Positions 52,576 through 61,435 of a stretch of DNA of 64,000 bases are shown one piece after another. This DNA is from Clostridium sp. CX1 (GTDB lineage Bacteria; Bacillota; Clostridia; Clostridiales; Clostridiaceae): contig NZ_JAODOO010000008.1 of the NCBI RefSeq assembly GCF_025398335.1, positions 117,124 to 181,123 of the forward strand, in the 5' to 3' direction. Made by a program: the position numbers and the translations under genes. Under the pieces are notes generated by a model, which saw only the letters and a program-made list of their open reading frames with translations, was not told the origin of the DNA and searched no databases. The stretch's first letter is position 1; each line of letters begins with the position of its first letter.

Positions 52576-53160
52576 TTAACTATGTATTTTCATCTGAAAC
52601 TGTGACTTTTCTTCTTTAACTTCTATTTTTTCAACTATATTCTTAATGCTATTTTGAAAATCATTTTCTATGATAATATCAGCCTTATTTATTACTTCAC
52701 CTGCAGATTTTTTTATAGCATCATTTTCTGTATTTTTAAGCATTATAAAAGTTCCTGGAACAACAGCAGTTCTAAGAGTGTTAGATTCACATATTATTAG
52801 AGCATTATCAGGAACTTGTCTCATGAAAAATTCTATTCCCTCATGAATATGATCCTTTAAACATCTAAGCCAGTACACTTTTTCTGCTCCTGATGCTAGT
52901 AATAAAGAGGTGTCTTTGCTGCTATCCTTATTACCTTCTTCTACTAATTTAAAATCTTCTTTTATGTTAGTACAGACACCACAGCCTTCTCCTCCCCTTT
53001 GGCATTTTCCACTTCTGTCTTGTATTGTTGTAATCTTTAATGCAATGACAGGAAAATGACTTTTCCACTTTTTAATCAGCTCCACAGCAAGGGTAGTCTT
53101 CCCACTATTTCTTCCTGTTGATCCAATTAAAATCATTTGATTAATATTCAAAAATTCCAT
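52576..53160 (-). CDS. MobB-like P-loop NTP-binding protein with a Cys cluster
   Basis: A 194-residue P-loop protein. The Walker A-type loop is GSTGRNSGKTT at residues 13-23, close to the MobB/molybdopterin-guanine dinucleotide group. A cysteine-rich insertion (C53-QRGGEG-C60-GV-C63) is not usual for MobB and may bind a metal or cluster. The rest resembles a G3E/MobB-like fold with LIICESNTLRTAVVPG. No partner gene is adjacent; a molybdenum/tungsten role is suggested only by the similarity and by the cofactor operon elsewhere in the window. AAAGGACG precedes the ATG. Confidence 0.65.
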   Translation of the reverse strand: MEFLNINQMILIGSTGRNSGKTTLAVELIKKWKSHFPVIALKITTIQDRSGKCQRGGEGCGVCTNIKEDFKLVEEGNKDSSKDTSLLLASGAEKVYWLRCLKDHIHEGIEFFMRQVPDNALIICESNTLRTAVVPGTFIMLKNTENDAIKKSAGEVINKADIIIENDFQNSIKNIVEKIEVKEEKSQFQMKIHS

Positions 53161-53486
53161 TTAATTCACGTCCTTTTCAAGTACAGTTGAATACTGTAGT
53201 ATTTCTACATACAAATTAAAAAACTATTAAATTCATTTAATTACTTATATATAAATTATAAGATAGTTTTGTTCTTATTTAAACATTTTTCATTACACTT
53301 TAAGTATATTATTACGTAAGCTTTACTCCACTAATAACTACTATTGATATTAATATAGTTTATTGGAGAAAATAATTGTACAAGATAAAAGCCTAAACTT
53401 TTAGAATATTAAATTCCTTGATACTCTTATACAGTTGGTATGTTATTATAGTGATATTGAAATTACTAAAGAGGAGGACAAAACTT
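53161..53486. other. 326-base gap with no recognised gene
   Basis: AT-rich divergent region between the MobB-like and HAD genes. It must hold both promoters, but I see no clear pair of boxes, riboswitch, repeat or short gene. Frames here are not preceded by ribosome binding sites. Confidence 0.5.
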
Positions 53487-54272
53487 ATGATAAAACTTAT
53501 CGCAACAGATATGGATGGTACACTATTAAATGAGCAGGATAAAATAAATGAGGAGTTCTTCCATGTATTAAATGAACTTAGGGAAAAAAATATACTATTT
53601 ACTGCAGCTAGTGGCAGACAATATTATAATCTTCTAAATAAGTTTTCTAAGGCCAAAGATGATATATTGTATGTAGCGGAAAATGGAAGCTACGTAATCT
53701 TCAGAGGAGAAGAACTTTACTCCAGTGTTATAGATAAGACTGTAGTTAAATCTCTTTTAGACTTAGGAAGACAGATTGAAGATTGCGAATTAATAATATG
53801 TGGTAAAAAATCTGCTTATGTTGAAAAAAATCACAAGAAATTTATAGAGGAAGTTGAGAGATACTATTTAAAATATGAAATAGTTGACTCCTTAGATCAT
53901 GTAGATGATGATATATTAAAGGTTACCTTATGTGATTTTAAAGGAGCTTTGGAAAACTCAAACAAAATTTTTAAAGCTTCCTACGGAGATGCACTTCAAA
54001 TTACAGTGTCAGGAAAAATATGGCTTGATGTTATCAATAAAGATGTAAATAAAGGCACAGCTATCAAGCTTTTACAGGAAAAATTTAATATAAAACCAGA
54101 AGAAACAATGGTTTTCGGGGATTATTTTAATGATATTGAGATGTTTAAATCAGCATATTACAGCTATGCTATGGCAAATGCTCCAGAAGAAGTAAAAAAG
54201 CACTCTAGATTTATAGCTGAAAGTAATAGAGATAATGGTGTACTAAAGGTTATAAAAGATAAAATATTGTAA
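53487..54272 (+). CDS. Cof-type HAD hydrolase
   Basis: A 261-residue HAD phosphatase of the Cof/type IIB group. Motif I is DMDGTLLN (D8/D10), motif II the ASGR segment, motif III K in NKGTAIKLL, and motif IV GDYFNDIEMF. These enzymes dephosphorylate sugar phosphates, FMN-like or other small metabolites. The ATG at 53487 follows GAGGAGG; a frame extension upstream has no site. Monocistronic, substrate unknown. Confidence 0.88.
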   Translation: MIKLIATDMDGTLLNEQDKINEEFFHVLNELREKNILFTAASGRQYYNLLNKFSKAKDDILYVAENGSYVIFRGEELYSSVIDKTVVKSLLDLGRQIEDCELIICGKKSAYVEKNHKKFIEEVERYYLKYEIVDSLDHVDDDILKVTLCDFKGALENSNKIFKASYGDALQITVSGKIWLDVINKDVNKGTAIKLLQEKFNIKPEETMVFGDYFNDIEMFKSAYYSYAMANAPEEVKKHSRFIAESNRDNGVLKVIKDKIL

Positions 54273-54300
54273 AATTAACAACCTTCTTAATTTGTGTAAA

Positions 54301-54334
54301 TTTAAGAATAGAGCATTTTTTCTCTATTCTTAAA
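54301..54334. terminator. Shared terminator between the HAD and Bet genes
   Basis: A 13-bp perfect stem (TTTAAGAATAGAG with CTCTATTCTTAAA) with an 8-base loop. Tails are weak on both strands. Confidence 0.7.
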
Positions 54335-54422
54335 CGTTATTTCCAAAGTTTTCCACATTTTCCACAGCTTATCCACATTTTAACATATTTACTTTCAGAA
54401 TTTCTTGTCTAGACTATTAAAA

Positions 54423-55280
54423 CTACTCCTTCTTAGATAGAGCAAGTTCTTTAATTTCTTCATTTTCTTCTGAGTTTTTATCTTCCATGTTTTCATTAAG
54501 TTCTTTTTTCCCTTTAGAAAGTGTTTCTATCAATGCATCCGCTTGCTCATCATTAAGGTTACTTAATGGAATTCCCAATTCCTTCATAGTATACTGTTTT
54601 AATTCATCTACCTCCATTCCTTTATTCTTGGCTAGTTCCCATATTTCTGCCTTCTGCTCTCTTTTCATTCCATGGGCTTTAGGAATTTCTTCCTTATATT
54701 TTCTGGTAAATATTTCATCTCGAATTTCATCACCTATTTCTTCTCTTGTTACTAATCCATTAATTCCAAAAGCCCTTTTTAACACAAATACCTCTGCAAC
54801 CTTTTGTATCATAGCTGAAGGATATTTCTTCCAAATCATATTATTCTGATTGTATTCACCAAAGTCTACATAGCTTATAAAGGGTTTTTTCCCTTTCCTA
54901 TCACATCTTGCCCAAGCACCTATAATTCTACCTCTTTTTGTACCAAATCTGTGGGTAATTTTATATTCAGCTGCATCTATTTCAAATACATCGCCTTCCT
55001 GCACCACGAAGGATATTAGACCTTCAAATTCAACACTGGTTTGAGCAAATTTTAAATAACCATCTCTGGAGGTCATTATATTAGTTTGGTTGCCGTATTT
55101 AGTAAACCATATTTCTCGCTTAAATGGATCTAAATTATACTGTTTGCTAAGATATAAAAAAATGCTTAATTCATCTTCTGTTGCTCCCTTAGCTACTGTG
55201 TTTCTAATTAATTCAATCTGCCTACTATCATAAGCAAGTACATTATTTTGCTGTGGTAACTCAACTATTTTATTTCCCAT
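54423..55280 (-). CDS. Phage-type recombination protein Bet/RecT family, stand-alone
   Basis: A 285-residue single-strand annealing protein of the Bet/RecT superfamily. Blocks include ELSIFLYLSKQYNLDPFKREIWF, the NIMTSRDGYLKFA segment, PSAMIQKVAEVFVLKRAFG and a charged, Glu-rich C-terminal tail. Such proteins pair with an exonuclease in phage recombination modules. Here no exonuclease, integrase or other phage gene is near, so it is a domesticated or residual copy. GGAGG precedes the ATG. Confidence 0.87.
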   Translation of the reverse strand: MGNKIVELPQQNNVLAYDSRQIELIRNTVAKGATEDELSIFLYLSKQYNLDPFKREIWFTKYGNQTNIMTSRDGYLKFAQTSVEFEGLISFVVQEGDVFEIDAAEYKITHRFGTKRGRIIGAWARCDRKGKKPFISYVDFGEYNQNNMIWKKYPSAMIQKVAEVFVLKRAFGINGLVTREEIGDEIRDEIFTRKYKEEIPKAHGMKREQKAEIWELAKNKGMEVDELKQYTMKELGIPLSNLNDEQADALIETLSKGKKELNENMEDKNSEENEEIKELALSKKE

Positions 55281-55380
55281 TATTTATCAACCTCCTTCTT
55301 TTTATTTTCTCCTGTTCTAATTTTTTATATCCGAAATAAAAAGAAGACTTTGTTTCTTAAAACCATAATAATCTCTTATA

Positions 55381-55429
55381 TAAAAAACTAAGAGGCAGTA
55401 ATCTATAGAAAAAATTCCTACCTCTTAGT
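55381..55429 (-). terminator. Terminator of the hybrid histidine kinase gene
   Basis: ACTAAGAGG pairs with CCTCTTAGT around a 25-base loop and is followed on the minus strand by TTTTTA. Confidence 0.75.
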
Positions 55430-55432
55430 CTT

Positions 55433-58400
55433 TTATTTATCAAAATAGATATCTGAAAACTCAATCTGCATCTTTTCTTCGTATTTTGATTTAGCAAATT
55501 CTTTGCTTAAAGCACTACCCTCTACCTCTTCCTCATTTGAACTTTTTACTGGTAATGTAATTATAAACTCGCTTCCCTTACCTAACTCACTTTTGGCACA
55601 AATAGTGCCCTCATGCATTTCTACCAGAGATTTTACTAGAGCAAGACCTATTCCGCTTCCTTCTTTTTTTCTAGTTGTAGACCTATCAACTTGTGCAAAC
55701 CTTTCAAATATAAATTCCAGCTTATTTTCAGGTATGCCAATACCGGTGTCTCTTATAGAAATTTCTACGAATTCTCCTTTATCATAAATATTGATAAATA
55801 TACTTCCGTTAATATCGGTAAATTTTACTGCATTAGATAAAAGATTTAGTATAATTCTTTCAATTTTTTCTTCATCAAACAATATAAATTTTTCTTCTAC
55901 TTCTGTATCAAAAACTATACTTATTCCCTGAGAATTTACGAAATCTGCAACAGATTGGACAAGTTCCTCAATTACATATATTATATCTCCTTTAGTCAAA
56001 TGAAGACTTAAATAATTGCCATCTATTTTGGTTGTATCTATTAAATTGTTAATCAACCTAAGAAGCCTTAATGAATTTTGATTTATTATATTGAAATAGT
56101 ACTTAATTCTCTCATCGCCTAGCTGCTTTGATCCATCTAAAGATCTTAATAATTGCACAGTAGTACTTATAACATTAAGTGGAGTTTTAAGTTCGTGAGA
56201 AATATTAGTAAAAAACTCTGTTTTTAGCTTATTATACTCCATTAATTCCTCTACTCTCTTAGTATTTTCACTATTCCTAAGATTTAAAGTATCAATTTTT
56301 TCATTTGCTACTTCTACTTGCTGTACCAAGGTTAATGCTTCTTTTACAGAGTACTTCAATGTGAGTAAAGTATTTACTCTTGCCAAAAGCTCCTGTTTAC
56401 TAAAAGGCTTTGTTAAATAGTCATTAGCCCCACATTTAAGAGACAGTACAAGGTTTTCCGTTCTGTTATCTACAGTCATCATAAGCACAGGTAATTCAAA
56501 AAGTGAGTATTTTTCTCTTATTATGCTGCAAATATCATACCCTAATAAATCAGGAATCATCATATCCAAAATAACCAAATCTAAATCCTTATTTTGATCT
56601 ATAATCTCTATAGCTTGTTTTCCAGTTGAGGCCCTTAAAATATGCTGACTGACGCCTGAGAGATACTCTTCTAGCACCTTTAAATTTACATATTCGTCAT
56701 CTACTATTAGTATTTTATAGTTTTTATTATTCTTAACACTTAAATCATCTTCATTTTTTTCATCAATTTTATTTATACAAACATTTAAATCATCAACTGT
56801 TGATTTTTCTATACAGTTAATACTTTTATCAGTTAACAGTTCCCTTTCGGAACATAAAGGCAATGTGAATGTAAACTTACTACCTTTACCTACAACAGAG
56901 CTGACACTTATTTCTCCACCATGAAGCCCAATTAGATTTTTTGTTATATAAAGGCCCAGTCCAGTACCTCCATACTTTTCTGAAATATCCTCGCCCTGTT
57001 CATAAATATTGAAAATTGTATTAATTTTTTCATCAGATATTCCAATTCCAGTATCTTTTATAGAAATTTCCACAAAATTTTCTTTTACCAAATAGGAAAT
57101 AAGAATTTTTCCTTCCTGAGTAAATTTAATTGCATTACCTAGTAAGTTATAGAAAATTTGCTGTATTCTGTTTTCATCCCCCTTTACGCAGGGAACTTCT
57201 TCATCTACTAAGTTAACTAACTCTATAGCTTTGTTACTTATAGTAGGCTCACAAAACTTTATTACCATCTCTAAAATTTTATCAATCTTAACTGGTTTTC
57301 TAATTAATTTTATTTCATTATTTTTTAGCTTTGAAAACATTATGACATCGTCAACTAGGTTAGATAATCTTCTGGCACTGGCATTAATCAAAAACAGGTT
57401 ATATCTGTCATCATCACTCATACTATTAGAGCCTTTATTACTAAGGTTCTCCGTTAACCCTATTATACCATTCAGCGGTGTTTTTAGTTCATGAGAGGTT
57501 ATGGCCAAAAAGTCATCCTTTAAATTATTCAAAGATTTCAGTCTCTCACTTACTTCCTCCGAGTTAGAAAGAGCCTTAGCTTGTCTTTCAGCTAACACAT
57601 AATAATTAGCTACTATAAATATGAATACCCCTAAAGGTGCAAGAGAATTAGTCATAATTATGCTATATTCATATAAAATATCATTTATTCTTGTTATAAA
57701 TAAGGCAAAAAGCCCTACTACAGCAATATAATCACTTGTTTTCTGCTCAATGTACACCTTAGATATCTTCCACATCATATAAAGCATCATTAATAAAGCA
57801 TGGATTTCAAAAAGAACTATAAACTGAATATAATATTGGGTTGGACTTACAAGCACTAAAATTCCATATATAACAGCCAGAAAGTTTGAAAGTTTTACAG
57901 CCTTCCTAGAAAGTATTTCACCATAATTTTTGTTAACAAACAACACAATAAAAGGAATATATAGATAAAAAGTCCAAACCATTATTTTTACAGAAAATAT
58001 GTAATCAAAATTAGGAAATAAAGAAATAAAAAACCTCTCTCCTGTGAATATTGTTCTAAGGGCAACTATGAGGCAAACTATAGCAAAATACAAAGAAGCC
58101 TTGTCCTTCTTTCTCTTGGAAAATACCGCCAAATTATAAAGTGCAGCTATAATACAGCTTCCAAAAAGAAACAAGTCAAAGGCCTGCTTTTTTTCCCTAT
58201 AGCTATCAATCTTTGAAGCTTCTCCAATCAATAGGGTATCAATGAAGCCGTACTTTGAATAGAAGTTACTTACTTCAAGTATTAAATCTACCTCTCCATC
58301 CTTAGCATAGAAGGATCCAACCTTAGGCAGTATTTGAGGTTGCATTTCTTTCTTGTCCCTACCTACTTTCCCTACAGATACTACATACTTATCATTTGCC

Positions 58401-58786
58401 CAAAGTTTAAATGCGTTTTGAAGATAGTTAATTTTAACAGAGTATAGGTAATCATCTCTGTTAACAAGAATTTTCAGCCTATAAGTTCCATAACTTTGTT
58501 CTCCAATAGTCCCTGGAATATCTTTAAAGCTTTTCTTTAGATTCTGGTTATAAAAATCTTCAGGGGTTAACAACTGGTTATGATAGAATTCCCACTGCCC
58601 ATCCAACTTAATAATTCCATCCTTATTAAAATCCCAATTTCTCAGATCTATTACTCCATTTACAGCTATAGGATTTGTCTTTTTTCCCTGATTAACATTT
58701 AAACTACTGCCTATTATGCATATAAGTGTTATTAAGGTAATTAAAAGTAAAGTAAATAATTTTATCTTTGGGGATTTATTGATCAT
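55433..58786 (-). CDS. Hybrid sensor histidine kinase with two kinase modules around a receiver
   Basis: A 1117-residue protein. Residues ~30-195 are an extracytoplasmic 7TMR-DISM-type sensor (LDGQWEFYHNQLLTPEDF), followed by seven membrane helices (~203-400). Then come HisKA with H432 (SHELKTPLN), a HATPase domain (~500-645), a receiver (~690-810; DD at 696-697, phospho-acceptor D741, K793), a second HisKA with H864 and a second HATPase to the end. A double kinase flanking a receiver is unusual. No response regulator gene is adjacent. AAGGAG precedes the ATG. Confidence 0.9.
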   Translation of the reverse strand: MINKSPKIKLFTLLLITLITLICIIGSSLNVNQGKKTNPIAVNGVIDLRNWDFNKDGIIKLDGQWEFYHNQLLTPEDFYNQNLKKSFKDIPGTIGEQSYGTYRLKILVNRDDYLYSVKINYLQNAFKLWANDKYVVSVGKVGRDKKEMQPQILPKVGSFYAKDGEVDLILEVSNFYSKYGFIDTLLIGEASKIDSYREKKQAFDLFLFGSCIIAALYNLAVFSKRKKDKASLYFAIVCLIVALRTIFTGERFFISLFPNFDYIFSVKIMVWTFYLYIPFIVLFVNKNYGEILSRKAVKLSNFLAVIYGILVLVSPTQYYIQFIVLFEIHALLMMLYMMWKISKVYIEQKTSDYIAVVGLFALFITRINDILYEYSIIMTNSLAPLGVFIFIVANYYVLAERQAKALSNSEEVSERLKSLNNLKDDFLAITSHELKTPLNGIIGLTENLSNKGSNSMSDDDRYNLFLINASARRLSNLVDDVIMFSKLKNNEIKLIRKPVKIDKILEMVIKFCEPTISNKAIELVNLVDEEVPCVKGDENRIQQIFYNLLGNAIKFTQEGKILISYLVKENFVEISIKDTGIGISDEKINTIFNIYEQGEDISEKYGGTGLGLYITKNLIGLHGGEISVSSVVGKGSKFTFTLPLCSERELLTDKSINCIEKSTVDDLNVCINKIDEKNEDDLSVKNNKNYKILIVDDEYVNLKVLEEYLSGVSQHILRASTGKQAIEIIDQNKDLDLVILDMMIPDLLGYDICSIIREKYSLFELPVLMMTVDNRTENLVLSLKCGANDYLTKPFSKQELLARVNTLLTLKYSVKEALTLVQQVEVANEKIDTLNLRNSENTKRVEELMEYNKLKTEFFTNISHELKTPLNVISTTVQLLRSLDGSKQLGDERIKYYFNIINQNSLRLLRLINNLIDTTKIDGNYLSLHLTKGDIIYVIEELVQSVADFVNSQGISIVFDTEVEEKFILFDEEKIERIILNLLSNAVKFTDINGSIFINIYDKGEFVEISIRDTGIGIPENKLEFIFERFAQVDRSTTRKKEGSGIGLALVKSLVEMHEGTICAKSELGKGSEFIITLPVKSSNEEEVEGSALSKEFAKSKYEEKMQIEFSDIYFDK

Positions 58787-59065
58787 TATAAAACTCCTTA
58801 AACTTTATTCCTTGTATACAGGTGCTAACACTAATTGTCTTAATAATATATAGTATAACAATAAACCCTTTTAAGTTCCATAGCATATATATGTCAGCAT
58901 ATCTTAGTAGGTATATACTTAGTAAACTTGAATGAAAATCAGTAAATCTATTTATATTCTAATGACAACCAAAGCTTTATTAATTGTAAATGCTTTCTTC
59001 TTTTTGTATAATGGTTAAGGACATTTTACATTTATACATTTAGAATAATGGAGATGATACTTATC

Positions 59066-60205
59066 ATGGAGACTTTTACTAATCAATCTAACCGCCTACA
59101 ATTGTTTGTAGAAAGGTTTAAAAAAGAAAAGGTATTTTTTATATCTCTTGTACTAGCAGTTCTATCCTCCCTTTTCCTTCAGCCTAAGATATCTTACGTA
59201 GATCTTAAGGTTCTGGTATTGCTTTTTAACCTGATGATTATAGTTGCTGCCTTTGAAGAATTAAAAGTTATGGATAAGCTTGCTTTGGAAATACTTAAGA
59301 AGTGTAAGGATACTAGAAGAATTTCTCTAGTATTTATAGTAATAACATTTTTCTCTTCTATGTTAGTGACTAACGATGTTGCCCTTATTACCTTTGTGCC
59401 TCTGGCTATTCTTACCTTCAAAAAGGTAAAAATAGATTCTATGAAAACAATTATACTACAGACTTTAGCTGCTAATATTGGCAGCAGCTTAACGCCAATG
59501 GGAAATCCGCAAAACTTATTTTTGTTTACTCATTATAACTTAAGTGGAATTCAATTTTTTTCTGTAACTATTCCTTTTGTATTACTAGGTATCCTTTGGC
59601 TTTATTTTTTAAATAAAAGAGTTTCTAATGAAGAGCTTCAACTTTCATTACATACTGTTACAGTAAAGAATAGAAAAAAAGTTAAAGTATATATATTTCT
59701 ATTTATTTTTATAGTATTTTCAGTCTTTGGACTTGTAAATTATAAGTATACTTTTTTAGTCATAATGCTGATTATATTATTTATGGACAGGCACCTTTTA
59801 AAGTCCGTTGATTATTTTTTATTAGCCACCTTTGTATGTTTTTTCATCTTTATCGGAAACATTTCAAATGTAGAATTTATACAATATCACATGAAAAGCT
59901 TTTTACAAGAATCAGGAAGAGTTTATTTTTCCTCTATACTATTGAGTCAGGTAGTAAGCAATGTACCTTGCTCTATACTATTATCAGGCTTTACTGATAA
60001 CTGGAGAGAAATGCTTTTAGGAGTTAACATCGGAGGCATGGGTACATTAGTTGCTTCACTAGCTAGTGTTATTTCCTATAAAATTTATGCCAATGAAAAT
60101 GAAGGGAAGAGTAGAATTTATTTAAGTAAGTTTAACCTTTATAGTTTTGTAAGCTTATTTATATTTACCGTTGTAAATTACTTTTATATCAGTACTAAAT
60201 ACTAA
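59066..60205 (+). CDS. ArsB/NhaD-type (SLC13-like) anion permease
   Basis: A 379-residue membrane protein with about ten hydrophobic helices, belonging to the ion transporter superfamily of ArsB, NhaD and SLC13. Markers are VTNDVALITFVPLAIL and NIGSSLTPMGNPQNLF, the first repeat of the family's two-helix hairpin signature, and VVSNVPCSILLSGF in the second. The transported ion is not evident. The ATG at 59066 has GGAGATGA upstream; an ATG 18 bases earlier is part of that region. Opposite in direction to the histidine kinase gene. Confidence 0.82.
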   Translation: METFTNQSNRLQLFVERFKKEKVFFISLVLAVLSSLFLQPKISYVDLKVLVLLFNLMIIVAAFEELKVMDKLALEILKKCKDTRRISLVFIVITFFSSMLVTNDVALITFVPLAILTFKKVKIDSMKTIILQTLAANIGSSLTPMGNPQNLFLFTHYNLSGIQFFSVTIPFVLLGILWLYFLNKRVSNEELQLSLHTVTVKNRKKVKVYIFLFIFIVFSVFGLVNYKYTFLVIMLIILFMDRHLLKSVDYFLLATFVCFFIFIGNISNVEFIQYHMKSFLQESGRVYFSSILLSQVVSNVPCSILLSGFTDNWREMLLGVNIGGMGTLVASLASVISYKIYANENEGKSRIYLSKFNLYSFVSLFIFTVVNYFYISTKY

Positions 60206-60242
60206 AGCATGAGATCAAAATGATTTCATGCTTTTACTTTTT
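60204..60242 (+). terminator. Terminator of the anion permease gene
   Basis: AAAGCATGA-G-ATCA pairs with TGAT-T-TCATGCTTT around a three-base loop, followed by TACTTTTTTC. Confidence 0.85.
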
Positions 60243-60266
60243 TCAAAAGAGTTAATTCCTCTTAAA

Positions 60267-60500
60267 TTATTCTATTGTTTCTGCTATTTTATCTATAATA
60301 GCTACTCTTTCAACTCCTAGTGCAGCCGCTAGCTTTGTGGGCATAAATCCATTCTTATAAACCATGTCTCCATTAGCATTTATTATAGCTATAACTGACT
60401 TTTCTAGCTTTTCATAGTCCATTAAACCTTCAAGATAGGTATCAACTAAATCTCTCAACTTACTTGCTAATTCTTTTGGATTTTTATAACTTGCTCTCAT
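60267..60500 (-). CDS. Small TIGR04540-like protein
   Basis: A 77-residue protein resembling the short Clostridium family I recall as TIGR04540: MRASYKNPKELASKLRDLVD, an EGLMDYEKLEKSVIAIINAN segment and a C-terminal MPTKLAAALGVERVAIIDKI that looks like a small helix-turn-helix. No membrane segment. AGGAG precedes the ATG. Function unknown. Confidence 0.7.
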   Translation of the reverse strand: MRASYKNPKELASKLRDLVDTYLEGLMDYEKLEKSVIAIINANGDMVYKNGFMPTKLAAALGVERVAIIDKIAETIE

Positions 60501-60586
60501 TTTTATTTTACTCCTGTGTTTTATAAATTATTTTTGTATAAACATAGAATATTATAATGCATTTGTTTGATTATTGCAAATCCCCA

Positions 60587-60634
60587 TTAACACACAGGAC
60601 TCCCTCTTGAAGAAGAGGGAGTCCTGTGTGTTAA
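60587..60634. terminator. Perfect 22-bp hairpin between two minus-strand genes
   Basis: A 22-bp perfect stem (60587-60608 with 60613-60634) with a 4-base loop, the strongest simple hairpin in the window. It follows the flavoprotein gene on the minus strand, but the U-tract there is poor (TGGGGATTTGC); the plus-strand side reads TTAATTCTATTT. Confidence 0.7.
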
Positions 60635-60649
60635 TTCTATTTATATAGC

Positions 60650-61285
60650 TTAACGGATAAAGTTTGTAAATACTTTTCTTTCTCCTACTGGTGCTTCTAC
60701 TTTGTCTTTTCCACTTTCTCTTAGTTTAAGGAGCCAAGCCATATTCTTGCCTAAAGTTCTCATTATTTGTACCCCTTCTGCATCTTGAAGAACCTCTCCT
60801 GGTGCTCCCCCATGAATAACGTTCCAGTAGTTTGATGTTGGCATAAGCATTTCAGAATAATTAATGTAGTTATTTAACTGTTCGAATGTAGGAACTCCAC
60901 CTGAACGTCTTACAGCTGCTACGGCAGCACCTACTTTATGTCTAAATAAGCCCTTATTTGAACTTCCTACATAAAAAGCTCTATCTAGGAATGACTTCAT
61001 TGTTCCTCCTATTGCTGAATAATGCACAGGAGAACCAAGTATTATCCCATCTGCTTCCTTCATTTTTTGAACCCATTCATTTACAGGGTCTCCCTGGATA
61101 ACACACTTTTCATCTTGGTTCCTAGCACAGCCATTACAAGCCATACAGCCTCTTATAACTTGGTTACCTACATGAACAATTTCAACCTCTATTCCTTCTT
61201 TTTCTAGTTCCTCAGCCACTAATTTTATAGCATGATAAGTATTTCCCTCTTTTTTAGGGCTACCATTAAAAGCAACAACTTTCAT
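60650..61285 (-). CDS. Iron-sulfur flavoprotein / NADPH-dependent FMN reductase family
   Basis: A 211-residue flavodoxin-like protein. The FMN-binding start is FNGSPKKEGNT, and a compact cysteine motif CMACNGCARNQDEKC (residues ~46-60) matches the cluster-binding site of iron-sulfur flavoproteins. GSPVHYSAIGGTMKSFLDRAF is the second flavin loop. These proteins transfer electrons from ferredoxin or reduce quinones and oxygen in anaerobes. GGAGGAG precedes the ATG. Confidence 0.88.
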   Translation of the reverse strand: MKVVAFNGSPKKEGNTYHAIKLVAEELEKEGIEVEIVHVGNQVIRGCMACNGCARNQDEKCVIQGDPVNEWVQKMKEADGIILGSPVHYSAIGGTMKSFLDRAFYVGSSNKGLFRHKVGAAVAAVRRSGGVPTFEQLNNYINYSEMLMPTSNYWNVIHGGAPGEVLQDAEGVQIMRTLGKNMAWLLKLRESGKDKVEAPVGERKVFTNFIR

Positions 61286-61435
61286 TTCTACTCCTCCAAT
61301 AATTCTACACTTATATTAATCCTAATTAAGGACTAATATAAGTATATTTTAACCGTGAAGCAGTATCAAGTACGCACTTTTTTGTAAGTTAGGTTACCTA
61401 AAGGTAAGTGTAAATAATGAGATTAAAAACTTAAA

